From: Aquibacillus kalidii | Lineage (GTDB): Bacteria; Bacillota; Bacilli; Bacillales; Amphibacillaceae | Length of the DNA: 64,000 nt | NCBI RefSeq assembly: GCF_014280935.1 | Contig: NZ_JACLZI010000049.1 | Span: 1-64,000, forward strand | Direction of reading: 5' to 3' | In this document: piece by piece, positions 1-8,569 of the stretch | How positions within the stretch are numbered: position 1 is the stretch's first letter | How the letters are laid out: each line of letters opens with the position of its first letter | The notes under the pieces: model-generated | What the model was told of the DNA's origin: nothing | The model's database searches: none | Seen by the model: the letters and a program-made list of their open reading frames with translations, nothing else | Made by a program: the position numbers and the translations under genes

Positions 1-480
1 TTCGCTTTGTTAAAGGGCAGCTAACATCGCGAAATTAGAAATACCATAAGATTTCGCTTTGTTAGAGGGCAGCTAACGTCGTGATATTAGAAAAACTATA
101 AGATTTCGCTTTGTTAGAGGCCAGCTAACGTCGTGATATTAGAAAAATAATAAGAATTCGCTTTGTTAAAGGGCAGCTAACATCGCGAAATTAGAAATAC
201 CATAAGATTTCGCTTTGTTAGAGGGCAGCTAACGTCGTGATATTAGAAAAATAATAAGAATTCGCTTTGTTAGAGGGCAGCTAACGTCGTGATATTAGAA
301 AAATAATAAGAATTCGCTTTGTTAGAGGGCAGCTAACGTCGCGAAATTAGAAATACCATAAGATTTCGCTTTGTTAGAGGGCAGCTAACGTCGCGAAGTT
401 AGCGGAACAATAAGAATTCGCTTTGTTAAAGGGCAGCTAACGTCGCGAAATTAGAAATACCATAAGAATTCGCTTCGTTA
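1..480. repeat. 52-bp tandem repeat array (9 full units plus 12 bp)
   Basis: Units begin at 1, 53, 105 and so on to 469, exactly 52 bp apart. Each holds a nested palindrome: TTCGC, then GTTAG, a 7-nt loop, CTAAC, then GCGAA. In several units GCGAA is changed to GTGATAT, which breaks the outer stem but keeps the inner one. The remaining ~19 bp (ATTAGAAA..ATAAGA) is nearly constant. The array is cut by the left edge and may be longer. No gene crosses it. Function is unknown; it could be a recombination-prone satellite or a set of structured RNA or DNA hairpins. Confidence 0.95.
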
Positions 481-596
481 TATTGCCTATCCAACTTCTT
501 ACTGGTGATTCTATACAAAATACTATTACTTCACATCCAATATTATTGAAAATTTCACTTGAAAGATGAGTCCTATTACAGTTTTATTTCCCTACA

Positions 597-634
597 ACAA
601 AAAAACATGCCATCATAATTTAGAGGCATGTTCA
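597..634 (-). terminator. Rho-independent terminator of the hemerythrin gene
   Basis: An ACATGCC / GGCATGT stem is followed on the minus strand by a run of seven T, 13 nt past the hemerythrin stop codon. Confidence 0.8.
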
Positions 635-646
635 AAGATAAGCTTA

Positions 647-1093
647 TCAAAATCCACTGTAAGAATCCCTGTGAAACCGACCATTGGCTTGGAAAAGGTA
701 GTTTTCTGGAACAGCCTTTTCAATCATAGGAAAAATAACTCTTTCCTCAAGACGCACATGATCATTTAAAATTTCCCCTAGTTTTCGAAATGTATCCAGA
801 TTAGGGCGCTGCTTTCCTCGAATCTGTTGCACAAGACTGCGTATCTGAACATGTTGAATTAGCATATCTCGAATAGAATCCTGATCGACTGATTCGTATT
901 GCGCATAAAGGGGGAGTAGAACCTCTTCCTCATCACGGAAATGGTCTTCTCCATCTGTTTGCCAGAAGTCTATTACTTGTCTTGTCATCTCTTGAATACT
1001 ACTGTTCTCATCAGCCTTCTTTAGCTGCTGAGCCATTACTAAGGCATGATGATGGTGATGAGATAATGGATGTAACGCCTCATGTCTTTTCAA
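647..1093 (-). CDS. Hemerythrin HHE cation-binding domain protein
   Basis: 148-residue cytoplasmic protein with the four-helix hemerythrin pattern. His-rich helix 1 carries HHHHH at about residues 12-16. HFRDEEEVLLP lies near 52-62, a central helix begins QHV, and HVRLEERVIFP lies near 113-123. These His/Glu ligands fit a di-iron site that binds oxygen, nitric oxide or iron. The start is TTG, preceded by GGAGG at 9 nt. The gene stands alone with its own terminator. Iron-repair (ScdA-type) proteins are longer, so a small stress-related HHE protein is the best description. The family call is firm; the role is unknown. Confidence 0.85.
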   Translation of the reverse strand: MKRHEALHPLSHHHHHALVMAQQLKKADENSSIQEMTRQVIDFWQTDGEDHFRDEEEVLLPLYAQYESVDQDSIRDMLIQHVQIRSLVQQIRGKQRPNLDTFRKLGEILNDHVRLEERVIFPMIEKAVPENYLFQANGRFHRDSYSGF

Positions 1094-1191
1094 GATAAGA
1101 TTCCTCCTCTTCAGCTTATTTATCCTAGTGTAACACTTCTATCAGTTATATTATGCACCTAAAATTGAACACTGTTTAAACAATACCATTC

Positions 1192-1229
1192 AAAAAAGGA
1201 GTTTGGAACTTAATCCATACTCCTTTTTA
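1192..1229 (-). terminator. Terminator of the riboswitch-controlled chemoreceptor gene
   Basis: AAAAAGGAGT and ACTCCTTTTT pair around a 16-nt loop just past the stop codon. The A/T flanks could make it work in both directions. Confidence 0.75.
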
Positions 1230-1234
1230 CAATT

Positions 1235-2932
1235 TTATAACTTCGCTGTAGCTGCCAGGTTATTTAGTTCCTCAGCAAGTTTAGATAATTGTCCAGCACT
1301 TTGTGTTACCTCATCCATCGAGCTACTAGTTTGTTGGATAGATGCTGATGTTTGTTCAACACCAGCAGCTGATTCCTCTGATACAGAAGCTATTTCTACT
1401 ATAGAACTACTCATTTTTCTACTATTTTCAGTCATGGAAGATAGATTCTCGGTTACCTTTTCGATGCTTGTAACCATATCTTTCATGTTTCGATTAATTT
1501 CTTTAAATGTTTCACCTGTCGTTTTAATTTGGCTTGTACCCTTTTCAACTTCTTTATAGCCGCCTTCTAATGAAGAAGCAACACTAGTTGATTCCGTTTG
1601 GATGTTTTCTACAATCGTTGTGATATCCGTAACTGAATCTGCCACTTGTTCTGCTAGTTTACGAACTTCGTCAGCTACTACTGCAAATCCTTTTCCATGT
1701 TCACCGGCACGCGCAGCTTCTATCGCGGCATTCAAGGCCAATAGGTTCGTTTGATTTGCTATATCTCTAATGACGGAAACTAATTGGGAGATCTCTTGTG
1801 ATTGTTTATCTAAGCCTTTTACTTTTGACACAGCTTCTTTTACAATCGAGTCTACAATCGACATTTGTTCAACAGAATCATTCATTAATTTGGCTCCATT
1901 ACTAGTGATACCCAATACCTGATTAGATGCTTCATAGATCTCTTTACCATTTTCGCTTGTCTCATCCATTTTATTCACAAATACTTCCATGCTAGATGAT
2001 AAGTCCCCTGCATAACTTGCTTGTGACTCCGTACCAGACGCAAGCTCTTCCATTGTACTAGCAATTTGGTCTGAACCAGTTTTTACTTCATTAGCCGACT
2101 GGTGTAGTTCTTCACTTTGGTTAGAAACAGTAGTCGATACACTATTGATTTGTTGAAATAAATACCTTAGGTTATCATTCATTTGATTTGTTGCAGATAC
2201 TAATTGCCCTACCTCATCTTTTGCTTCAGACTTCATAGGCTCATGACTTAAGTCACCGTCTGCAATTGACTTTAATCGTTGCATAATGGCTTTTATCGGT
2301 TTAGAAATTTGTCCTGATGTGAAAGTAGCAATAATAACGCTTAACACTACAACAATTAAAGCAATCACGGTTCCGACTATTAGAGTACCTTGACCCATTT
2401 TCAGTATTTCTTCCCCATGCTCTTCCACACTAACTTCACGGTTTTTGGATAGTTCCGCAAAACCACTCATAATTTCTCTCGCTAACGGTTGTGCATTGTC
2501 TTTCAGGTTTTGGATGGCAACCTCTTCATTACCCTGATCATATGTTTCAAAAATTTCAGACTGTACCATTTTTCGCCATTCGATACTTTTATTAATAAGT
2601 TCTTTAACTCCTTCAGAATGTTCTCCAGCAAGAATCTCCTCCTGGTACTGAATACTATCCGCTGTATAGAAGTCAAATTGGTCCTTAAACTCTTGATCAC
2701 CATATAACACATAACCCCTTGCAAGAGCAATTCGTTGCGACATATTAAATGACAACTTTTCATCTGCAATTAACAAGGGCAATTCATCGTGTATTATTTT
2801 TTCTGTGTCAGTGTTGATTGCCGAAATGGATACAAAATTTATAATTCCTAATGCTATTACTAAAAACATGACTAAGCTGAACCCAAACATGATTTTCTTT
2901 CGAATACTCTTGAAATTTAGTAGTTTTTTCAT
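1235..2932 (-). CDS. Methyl-accepting chemotaxis protein
   Basis: 565-residue transmembrane chemoreceptor. TM1 lies at about 13-34. A periplasm-side helical sensor of about 150 residues (four-helix-bundle type) follows, then TM2 near 187-209, a HAMP linker and a long coiled-coil signalling domain. The signalling tip near residue 400 ([18 protein letters not shown]) is the site that contacts CheA and CheW. Gln/Glu-rich heptads give likely methylation sites. GGGGGAG precedes the ATG. The gene is monocistronic. Its leader holds a c-di-GMP-I aptamer and a terminator, so expression should follow cyclic di-GMP, the second messenger that opposes motility. The ligand is unknown. Confidence 0.95.
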   Translation of the reverse strand: MKKLLNFKSIRKKIMFGFSLVMFLVIALGIINFVSISAINTDTEKIIHDELPLLIADEKLSFNMSQRIALARGYVLYGDQEFKDQFDFYTADSIQYQEEILAGEHSEGVKELINKSIEWRKMVQSEIFETYDQGNEEVAIQNLKDNAQPLAREIMSGFAELSKNREVSVEEHGEEILKMGQGTLIVGTVIALIVVVLSVIIATFTSGQISKPIKAIMQRLKSIADGDLSHEPMKSEAKDEVGQLVSATNQMNDNLRYLFQQINSVSTTVSNQSEELHQSANEVKTGSDQIASTMEELASGTESQASYAGDLSSSMEVFVNKMDETSENGKEIYEASNQVLGITSNGAKLMNDSVEQMSIVDSIVKEAVSKVKGLDKQSQEISQLVSVIRDIANQTNLLALNAAIEAARAGEHGKGFAVVADEVRKLAEQVADSVTDITTIVENIQTESTSVASSLEGGYKEVEKGTSQIKTTGETFKEINRNMKDMVTSIEKVTENLSSMTENSRKMSSSIVEIASVSEESAAGVEQTSASIQQTSSSMDEVTQSAGQLSKLAEELNNLAATAKL

Positions 2933-3029
2933 AGTAATCTCCCCCTTATGTATTAATATTGTAATAAAAGCTAAGCAAAGATTCGTATGACTTGTGACCG
3001 CTTAAAAACTATAACTCATATAAATATAT

Positions 3030-3061
3030 AAAAAGGCTATTCGACATTTACGTGAATAGCC
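3030..3061 (-). terminator. Leader terminator, riboswitch expression platform
   Basis: GGCTATTC and GAATAGCC form an 8-bp stem with a 11-nt loop, then TTTTT on the minus strand. It lies between the c-di-GMP aptamer and the chemoreceptor ORF, so it is the likely switching element and not the end of another gene. Confidence 0.8.
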
Positions 3062-3079
3062 AACTCAATAAAAATAAGT

Positions 3080-3162
3080 TTGGTAACCAGGCGTTTCCTA
3101 AAGATCATCGCTTTAGACCCTTGGCTTCGCACCCTATCCTTTCAGATAGTTTGCCTTTTCAT
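3080..3162 (-). promoter_or_regulatory. Cyclic di-GMP-I (GEMM-I) riboswitch aptamer
   Basis: Read on the minus strand, the element shows the GEMM-I core in order: AAAAGGCAAAC, a short hairpin capped by a GAAA tetraloop (CTATCTGAAAGGATAG), GGTGCGAAGCC (consensus GACGCAAAGCC), a second arm GGGTCTAAA..TTTAGG, and the 3' closing GCCTGGTTACC. This follows the Vc2 aptamer layout, including the tetraloop and its receptor arm. A promoter lies directly upstream and a terminator directly downstream, then the chemoreceptor gene. Whether ligand turns the gene on or off cannot be read here. Confidence 0.9.
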
Positions 3163-3165
3163 CTG

Positions 3166-3194
3166 ATATAAGTAATTTGTTTTTATAAAGTCAA
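3166..3194 (-). promoter_or_regulatory. SigA-type promoter for riboswitch-chemoreceptor transcript
   Basis: On the minus strand TTGACT, a 17-bp spacer and TTATAT place the transcription start at the first bases of the c-di-GMP aptamer. Confidence 0.7.
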
Positions 3195-3356
3195 TAAATT
3201 TGCTCTTATACTTATTATATTACCGCATAATTCGACAATATTCAACAATATTTTCAAACGGTAGAAAAATGAGCCTATGACACTAAACATTCAACCTGTC
3301 TCTTATTTCAATATATCAAGTTTGGTCGTAAATTCTATCTAGTACGGAAACTTATG

Positions 3357-4811
3357 TTAACTTAGGACAAATGATTTAAAATCGACTTTTCCTGAACCCT
3401 TATAAGTAAAATACAAAGCCTGTTTCCCTCTCCCAATGTTCACTTCTTTACGAAAATAGGTATAGCTTAAACTCTGTTTAATCGGAATACTTGCAATCGG
3501 TTCAGAATGGAGTGAGGTAGCGATTAACATTTCTCCTGAACCAGTACAATTAACCTGGACTGCAATTCCCTTCAAATCCTTAAAGAAAAAATACTTATAG
3601 CCTGCAACTGCTCCATCTCTCATATTAGCTATGTATTGCGTTGGGTTATTTTCTCTATCTTTACCAGTTTGTGTCAAGTAAGGATGACCTCTAAACGTTA
3701 TGTTGCCAAAATATGTACCATATCTCCCAGCACCGTTTTTTGACATAAGGTTGCATGCTATATACGATTCATACTCTCCTTTCCCTTGTAGAGGACCGTT
3801 GTTTAATCCAGAGCTAGTCATCTCTACCTGGGCAATAGAGCCATCCTCCTTTATTTGGATAGGTTCGGCAAGTGCTTGTCTGGAATAATGATGCCTATTC
3901 GTTTGTCTGTGGTAGAAGACGTACCATTGCCCCTTTACACAAACAATGCCTCCATGATTATTACCAATATAATTATAAGCATCTTTATCCTCATTAGATC
4001 CATTTATATATAAATCTCCATTACTTATAATGGTTCCTCCAAAAGTAAATCCTGCAGTCGGACTCTTACTAGTTGCATAACATAATTCATGTCCATTAAT
4101 GGAAGAGTATATAAAATAATAGGTATCCTTAATTTTTCTAATAGAGCTTGCTTCAAAAAATTCATGACCCTCAAAACCAGTCCCTTCCGCTTCCCCTATT
4201 TTAGGAAAGAGAAGCTTTGGTTCACTAACAACGGTTTTCATATCAGAACCTAGCTCTATTACATACCCTCCTTCAAAGGTTCGTTTCTTAAAATCAGTAA
4301 GTAAACTAGGAACTCCTTGTTTTGGTGCAAACCCAGAGTATAAGTACACCTTTTCATCATCATCGACTAGTACACCTGGATCAAACAAATATGGATCACC
4401 TTTTTTATTCCATAAAAGTTCACCGTCCGGAAGACTAATATACCCATAGAATTCAAAATTCCCACTCGGAGTATCACATACGGCAACCCCGATAATACTG
4501 CGAAAACCAAGTGTATAGTATAAATAATATTTTCCATCTATACCTCTTGTTACATCAGGTGCAAACATTTGATAAAGTCCTAGTTTATTTTTAGGGTCCT
4601 GCTTCTTCCTGTAAATTATCCCTTCGTACCGCCAATCACTTAAATCATCAATTGGTGCTGACCAACAAACATAATCATTCAAGCAGAACAACTTTCCATT
4701 AAACCTATCATGAGACCCATATATATATAATCTATCGCCAAACACATATGGTTCTCCGTCGGGGATATATTCATAGCTTGGCAAAAATGGATTAACCGCT
4801 TGTTTTTCCAA
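3357..4811 (-). CDS. Glycoside hydrolase family 43 enzyme (arabinosidase/xylosidase type)
   Basis: 484-residue protein with a GH43 five-bladed propeller in the first ~330 residues. NPFLPSYEYIPDGEP holds the general-base Asp region of blade 1. FAPDV near 85 and the GTGFEGHEFFEAS region near 210-220 fit the pKa-modulating Asp and the acid Glu. The C-terminal ~140 residues look like a carbohydrate-binding beta-sandwich. There is no signal peptide, so it probably acts inside the cell on imported oligosaccharides. The reading frame is open 24 codons further upstream, but GAGGT lies 7 nt before the TTG used here. It likely removes arabinose or xylose side units, working with the nearby GH3 enzymes. 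Confidence 0.8.
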   Translation of the reverse strand: MEKQAVNPFLPSYEYIPDGEPYVFGDRLYIYGSHDRFNGKLFCLNDYVCWSAPIDDLSDWRYEGIIYRKKQDPKNKLGLYQMFAPDVTRGIDGKYYLYYTLGFRSIIGVAVCDTPSGNFEFYGYISLPDGELLWNKKGDPYLFDPGVLVDDDEKVYLYSGFAPKQGVPSLLTDFKKRTFEGGYVIELGSDMKTVVSEPKLLFPKIGEAEGTGFEGHEFFEASSIRKIKDTYYFIYSSINGHELCYATSKSPTAGFTFGGTIISNGDLYINGSNEDKDAYNYIGNNHGGIVCVKGQWYVFYHRQTNRHHYSRQALAEPIQIKEDGSIAQVEMTSSGLNNGPLQGKGEYESYIACNLMSKNGAGRYGTYFGNITFRGHPYLTQTGKDRENNPTQYIANMRDGAVAGYKYFFFKDLKGIAVQVNCTGSGEMLIATSLHSEPIASIPIKQSLSYTYFRKEVNIGRGKQALYFTYKGSGKVDFKSFVLS

Positions 4812-4868
4812 TATAAAAACCTCGATTCTATTTAAATTGATAATAATACTCTTTTTATAACCTATATA

Positions 4869-4882
4869 ATAAAACGCTTTCA
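4869..4882 (-). promoter_or_regulatory. Candidate cre (CcpA site) before the GH43 gene
   Basis: TGAAAGCGTTTTAT on the minus strand matches 12 of 14 positions of TGWAANCGNTNWCA, failing only in the last two. It lies ~58 bp before the GH43 start. The same ACGCTTTCAT 10-mer occurs before the 902-residue GH3 gene. Confidence 0.4.
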
Positions 4883-4944
4883 TAAATAAAAACTAATTCA
4901 TACATTAAAATCCTATCTTAGATTGCAACAAAACGACAGCAACA

Positions 4945-4988
4945 AAAAGTTAGGGGGGCTAAACTAATTGTTGTACAATACAACAATT
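4945..4988. promoter_or_regulatory. Operator-like inverted repeats before the GH43 gene
   Basis: AAAAGTTAGGGGGG followed by CTAAACT, then a 10-bp inverted repeat AATTGTTGTA / TACAACAATT with a 3-bp spacer. AAAAGTTAGGGGG and TTGTTACAACAA-like sequence recur at 16501-16538 between the LysR gene and the first GH3 gene, suggesting shared regulation of both sugar-cleaving units. Confidence 0.4.
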
Positions 4989-5062
4989 TAAAAATATTTA
5001 TATTTCATGTTTACCCTGATGGACGATTATTATTAGTAATTAGCATTGTAAACTAAATAAGA

Positions 5063-5097
5063 AGAGCTGTGTTGATGTGGTACATCAACACAGCTCT
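5063..5097 (-). terminator. Terminator of the distal GH3 gene
   Basis: A perfect 16-bp stem (AGAGCTGTGTTGATGT with its complement) and a 3-nt loop lie 23 nt past the stop codon. The T-tract is weak (CTTCTTATTT). Confidence 0.7.
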
Positions 5098-5120
5098 GGC
5101 TTTAATACTCTATATATTGT

Positions 5121-7541
5121 TTAATTAATATTAGCTAATTTTATCTTTTTTCGTCTTTCCTTAAACACATGTCTCAAACCTTTAAAAAATTGGCCATTTA
5201 CCATCATTAAGATACCATCTAACATTGGCATGTTCACGATGCCCCCTGTTAATCTTGCAATCCCTCTAAAAGGCATATGATAGATAGACATCATAATTAG
5301 ATTAGCAGTGCTTCTCTTTCCAATCTTCCATAAAGACCAGTGCGCAAACACAATGGAATGATATATAAGACGACCGAATAACCCTTTGGCATACTGACAC
5401 TGCTCGATAGTGTCCGTATACCCTAATGGTTTAGTACGGTCCCACGTAGATACTGGCACTTCTCGTTCAAGTAATATTTCAAATTCTTCCTTACTAATAT
5501 TATTTGCATTACCTGAGTAATAGGATGGCAACTTCTCCTTATCATAAGGAACTGATGCTCCGGTACCTTCAATAAATATAGTATCCTCTAAACGAATATC
5601 CGCGCTAGAAGCACCGATCATTATTTCATATTCAGCTTCTTCTACTTCCCATTTGTTTGTTCTGACATTAAAATAACGAAAAGTTTTATCGTCAAATGGA
5701 ATGGCAACTGTCTTTGTTTCACCGGCATTAATAAATATCTTATCAAAACCCTTTAATTCTTTTTTCGCACGGAAAATTTCACTAGACTCACACCCAACAT
5801 ATAACTGAGCAACCTCCATCCCCGCTATGTCACCAGTATTAGTCAGTTTAAACGTTACACCATCTTTATCAACATGAATATCCGAGTATTCAAAATTAGT
5901 ATAACTAAGTCCGTATCCGAACGGGAAAAGAACATCTACATCAGCCGTGTCATAATAGCGGTATCCAATATACAATGCTTCTCTGTACTCCACGCTAGCT
6001 TCGTTTCCAGGAAAGTTCTGGAAGGAGGGTGTTTCTTCATATCTTAAAGGGTAGGTCTCTGCTAATTTACCTGAAGGATTTACGTCTCCAGATAGAACTC
6101 TAAGAATAGCTCTCGCTCCCGCTTGTCCACCTAAATAACCATGTAGTAACCCTTTCACCTTGTCAATCCAGGGCATTTCTACTGCCGAACCACAGGAAAG
6201 AATAGCAACAATATTTGGATTAACCTTATGCAAAGCATATAATAAATCAACTTGATTATCTGGTATTTTCATATTTTTCCTGTCTAAACCCTCAGCCTCT
6301 GTCATTTCATCTAAACCAATGTATAAAAAAACAACATCTGCTTTCTCAGCCAGGGAACATGCTCGATTGATTAGCTCTACATTTTTCTTTCCATAGCGAT
6401 CAAAACCTCGCTCATAGCCAATACTTAAAATGCCTGATTCCTCAAAACAATTCATTGTATGATCGAGAATGGTCGGATTTACAATCGAAGACCCTGCTCC
6501 TTGATAACGCGCATCTTTCGCAAAGTCACCAACAACAGCAACCTTTTTACCAAACTTAAGTGGTAACAAATTGTCTTCATTTTTGAGTAAAACGATAGAT
6601 TCCTCTGCAACCTTTTGCGCAACACGGTGATGTTTCTCTACATCAAATTCCTTCTTATATGCTTTCTCAAATACTTCATTAGTAGAGAAAATCAAATCAA
6701 GCAGACGATCCACACTCTCATCTAGTACTTTTTCTTCAAGTTTACCTGACTTGATAGCTTCGATAATTTCTCGATCTGTTTGACCATCTGTTGTTGGCAT
6801 TTCTAGTTCATTTCCTGCTAACAGACCTGCGATACGGTCATTACTACCTCCCCAGTCCGTAACAACCACACCATCATAATTCCATTCTTTCCTAAGTATC
6901 TCTTGCATTAAATGCTGATTTTCATTTGTATAATCACCATTTAGTCGGTTATAAGAAGACATGATAGTCTTGGTTTTACCTTCCTTAACCGCTATTTCGA
7001 AAGCGGTTAAATAAACTTCTCTAAGTGTTCTTTCATCAACTATGGTATCTATGGACATCCGTCTTTCTTCCTGGTTATTAACAGCAAAGTGCTTTACGCA
7101 TGCAGAGACACCATGAGATTGAATACCCCTAATATAACTTGCAGCCATCTTGCCCGCATGATAGGGATCCTCACTAAAATATTCAAAGTTTCGTCCACAT
7201 AGCGGATTTCTTTTCATATTAATTCCAGGACCAAGTAAAACATTTACTTTTTGAGCAATAGCCTCTTCACCAAGAAAATCGCCAACCTTTTCTCCTAAGT
7301 CGGCATTCCAACTATTAGCTACAGTTGCAGCTGTTGGATAACATGTAGCTGGAATACTAGCATTTAACCCCAATTGGTCTGCTGCTGCCTCTTGTCGTCT
7401 GATCCCATGTGGCCCATCAGCAAGAAACATACTATTAATTCCAAGACGCTTTATATCTTGTGTTTGCCAGAAGTCTTTACCTGACATCAAAGATGCTTTT
7501 TCTTCTAACGTCATTTGTGTAATTAACTCTTTATATTTCAT
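5121..7541 (-). CDS. Glycoside hydrolase family 3 (beta-glucosidase/xylosidase type), copy 1
   Basis: 806-residue enzyme that cleaves terminal beta-linked sugars. An N-terminal (beta/alpha)8 domain has VKHFAVNNQEER near 149-160, and the nucleophile Asp229 sits in VVVTDWGGSND. The GH3 C-terminal alpha/beta sandwich and a fibronectin-III-like domain (ending near 670) follow. An extra ~110-residue tail contains the hydrophobic stretch LIMMSIYHMPFRGIARLTGG. No signal peptide is visible. It is nearly collinear with the 807-residue enzyme at 11014-13437, including the unusual tail, so the two are recent paralogues. It has its own terminator and lies downstream of mgsA as a separate unit. The sugar specificity cannot be read. 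Confidence 0.9.
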   Translation of the reverse strand: MKYKELITQMTLEEKASLMSGKDFWQTQDIKRLGINSMFLADGPHGIRRQEAAADQLGLNASIPATCYPTAATVANSWNADLGEKVGDFLGEEAIAQKVNVLLGPGINMKRNPLCGRNFEYFSEDPYHAGKMAASYIRGIQSHGVSACVKHFAVNNQEERRMSIDTIVDERTLREVYLTAFEIAVKEGKTKTIMSSYNRLNGDYTNENQHLMQEILRKEWNYDGVVVTDWGGSNDRIAGLLAGNELEMPTTDGQTDREIIEAIKSGKLEEKVLDESVDRLLDLIFSTNEVFEKAYKKEFDVEKHHRVAQKVAEESIVLLKNEDNLLPLKFGKKVAVVGDFAKDARYQGAGSSIVNPTILDHTMNCFEESGILSIGYERGFDRYGKKNVELINRACSLAEKADVVFLYIGLDEMTEAEGLDRKNMKIPDNQVDLLYALHKVNPNIVAILSCGSAVEMPWIDKVKGLLHGYLGGQAGARAILRVLSGDVNPSGKLAETYPLRYEETPSFQNFPGNEASVEYREALYIGYRYYDTADVDVLFPFGYGLSYTNFEYSDIHVDKDGVTFKLTNTGDIAGMEVAQLYVGCESSEIFRAKKELKGFDKIFINAGETKTVAIPFDDKTFRYFNVRTNKWEVEEAEYEIMIGASSADIRLEDTIFIEGTGASVPYDKEKLPSYYSGNANNISKEEFEILLEREVPVSTWDRTKPLGYTDTIEQCQYAKGLFGRLIYHSIVFAHWSLWKIGKRSTANLIMMSIYHMPFRGIARLTGGIVNMPMLDGILMMVNGQFFKGLRHVFKERRKKIKLANIN

Positions 7542-7743
7542 TTCGATTCCTCATTTGAAATTTCAGCGGTACTCCCCCAAAGAGATACTTCCGAAAGCCT
7601 ATTTAGATTATTTATGCTAACACTATAGAGATATTCTACTATAGAATGTATTCATTTTCTAATACTTCTCACTTCAAAAATAAACCGTGATTTCCATTTT
7701 ACCCATTTATTTGAAAAAAAGAAAGTTTGGAATATTTATGAAC

Positions 7744-7889
7744 AAAAGCGCAGAGCGCCGGTTAGCGACGTACGGACTGGACTGAGCCGTAGGAGATAAA
7801 GGCAACACGGTGAACGAAGTGAACCGATGTTAACTTATCGTACGAAGGCGAGGGAAGTCTCGCTAGTCGCTGGCGCTCGGAGCTGGACG
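7744..7889. repeat. Intergenic GC-rich palindromic repeat element
   Basis: About 145 bp clearly richer in G+C than its surroundings. The ends pair (AGCGCC..AGCGAC with GTCGCTGGCGCT), and an inner hairpin is CGGTGAAC-GAA-GTGAACCG. The arms (AGCGCCGG, GTACGGACTGGAC, GAAGGCGAGGGAAGT, GCTCGGAGCTGGAC) look like the dispersed, non-coding, hairpin-forming repeat common between genes in halotolerant Bacillaceae; this is from memory, not a search. It may be a small non-autonomous mobile element or a structured RNA. Confidence 0.65.
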
Positions 7890-7945
7890 AGGCTAATCTT
7901 GTAGGTTATCCACATTTAGCAGATTTTATAACTTCCAAAACTATT

Positions 7946-7977
7946 AAAAAAACAGGAAACATTGTTACGCCTTCCTG
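7946..7977 (-). terminator. Terminator of mgsA
   Basis: CAGGAA and TTCCTG pair around a 13-nt loop and are followed on the minus strand by TTTTTTT. Confidence 0.8.
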
Positions 7978-8044
7978 CTGAAGTAAGAAAATAACCATAA
8001 TATAGACAATACAATAGAGAAAGGTGAGTATACCATAATGATGT

Positions 8045-8461
8045 TTAATCATTATTGTTTGGTTTACTATTTATTATTTCTCTCCATTGTAATTTTCCAT
8101 CTTCTAAACCGCGGATGAGAATTTCAGCTGTTCCCATGTTTGTTGCTAGCGGGATACAATAAACATCACAAAGACGTAGTAATGCAATAATGTCTGGCTC
8201 ATGAGGCTGTGCAGCTAAAGGATCTCTAAAGAAAATAACGATATCCATTTCATTATTCGCGATTAAAGCACCTATTTGTTGATCTCCACCTAGGGGCCCT
8301 GATTGGAATCGATGAATAGCTAAACCGGTCGCATCCATAATTAGTTGTCCAGTGGTACCGGTCGCAAACAGTTGATGCTTTTCCAATATAGGTTGATAGG
8401 CTTTCGAAAAATTAACCATATCACTTTTTTTCTTATCATGTGCAATCAAAGCAATTTTCAT
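8045..8461 (-). CDS. mgsA: Methylglyoxal synthase
   Basis: 138 residues, full family length. It converts dihydroxyacetone phosphate to methylglyoxal and phosphate, a bypass that frees phosphate when sugar phosphates pile up. [12 protein letters not shown] begins the fold. GTTGQ near 36-40 binds phosphate, and [11 protein letters not shown] near 65 carries the catalytic Asp. GGAGTG precedes the ATG. In Bacillus subtilis mgsA sits in the dapB-bshB1 region; here it is alone between a glycosyltransferase operon and a GH3 gene, with terminators on both sides. That position suggests relocation or a second copy. Function is firm. Confidence 0.95.
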   Translation of the reverse strand: MKIALIAHDKKKSDMVNFSKAYQPILEKHQLFATGTTGQLIMDATGLAIHRFQSGPLGGDQQIGALIANNEMDIVIFFRDPLAAQPHEPDIIALLRLCDVYCIPLATNMGTAEILIRGLEDGKLQWREIINSKPNNND

Positions 8462-8513
8462 TATATAATCACTCCTTCGAATTCAGTTTCTTCCTATTTA
8501 TAAGTAAAACTTT

Positions 8514-8547
8514 AAAAAAATGAGAACATCATAATGATGCTCTCATT
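8514..8547 (-). terminator. Terminator of the GH3-GtrA-GtrA-GT2 operon
   Basis: ATGAGAACATCAT and ATGATGCTCTCAT form a near-perfect stem, followed on the minus strand by TTTTTTT, 23 nt past the glycosyltransferase stop. Confidence 0.85.
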
Positions 8548-8569
8548 ATTTACATATATAATTTTGAAT

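Noticed and set aside
1-480. Possible CRISPR array at the left edge
   Set aside because: The segments between the palindromes are nearly identical in every unit, so they are not spacers, and no cas gene is in the window.
1203-1559. Plus-strand frames opposite the chemoreceptor, dehydrogenase and transporter genes
   Set aside because: They are antisense shadows of strongly conserved proteins and lack ribosome sites.
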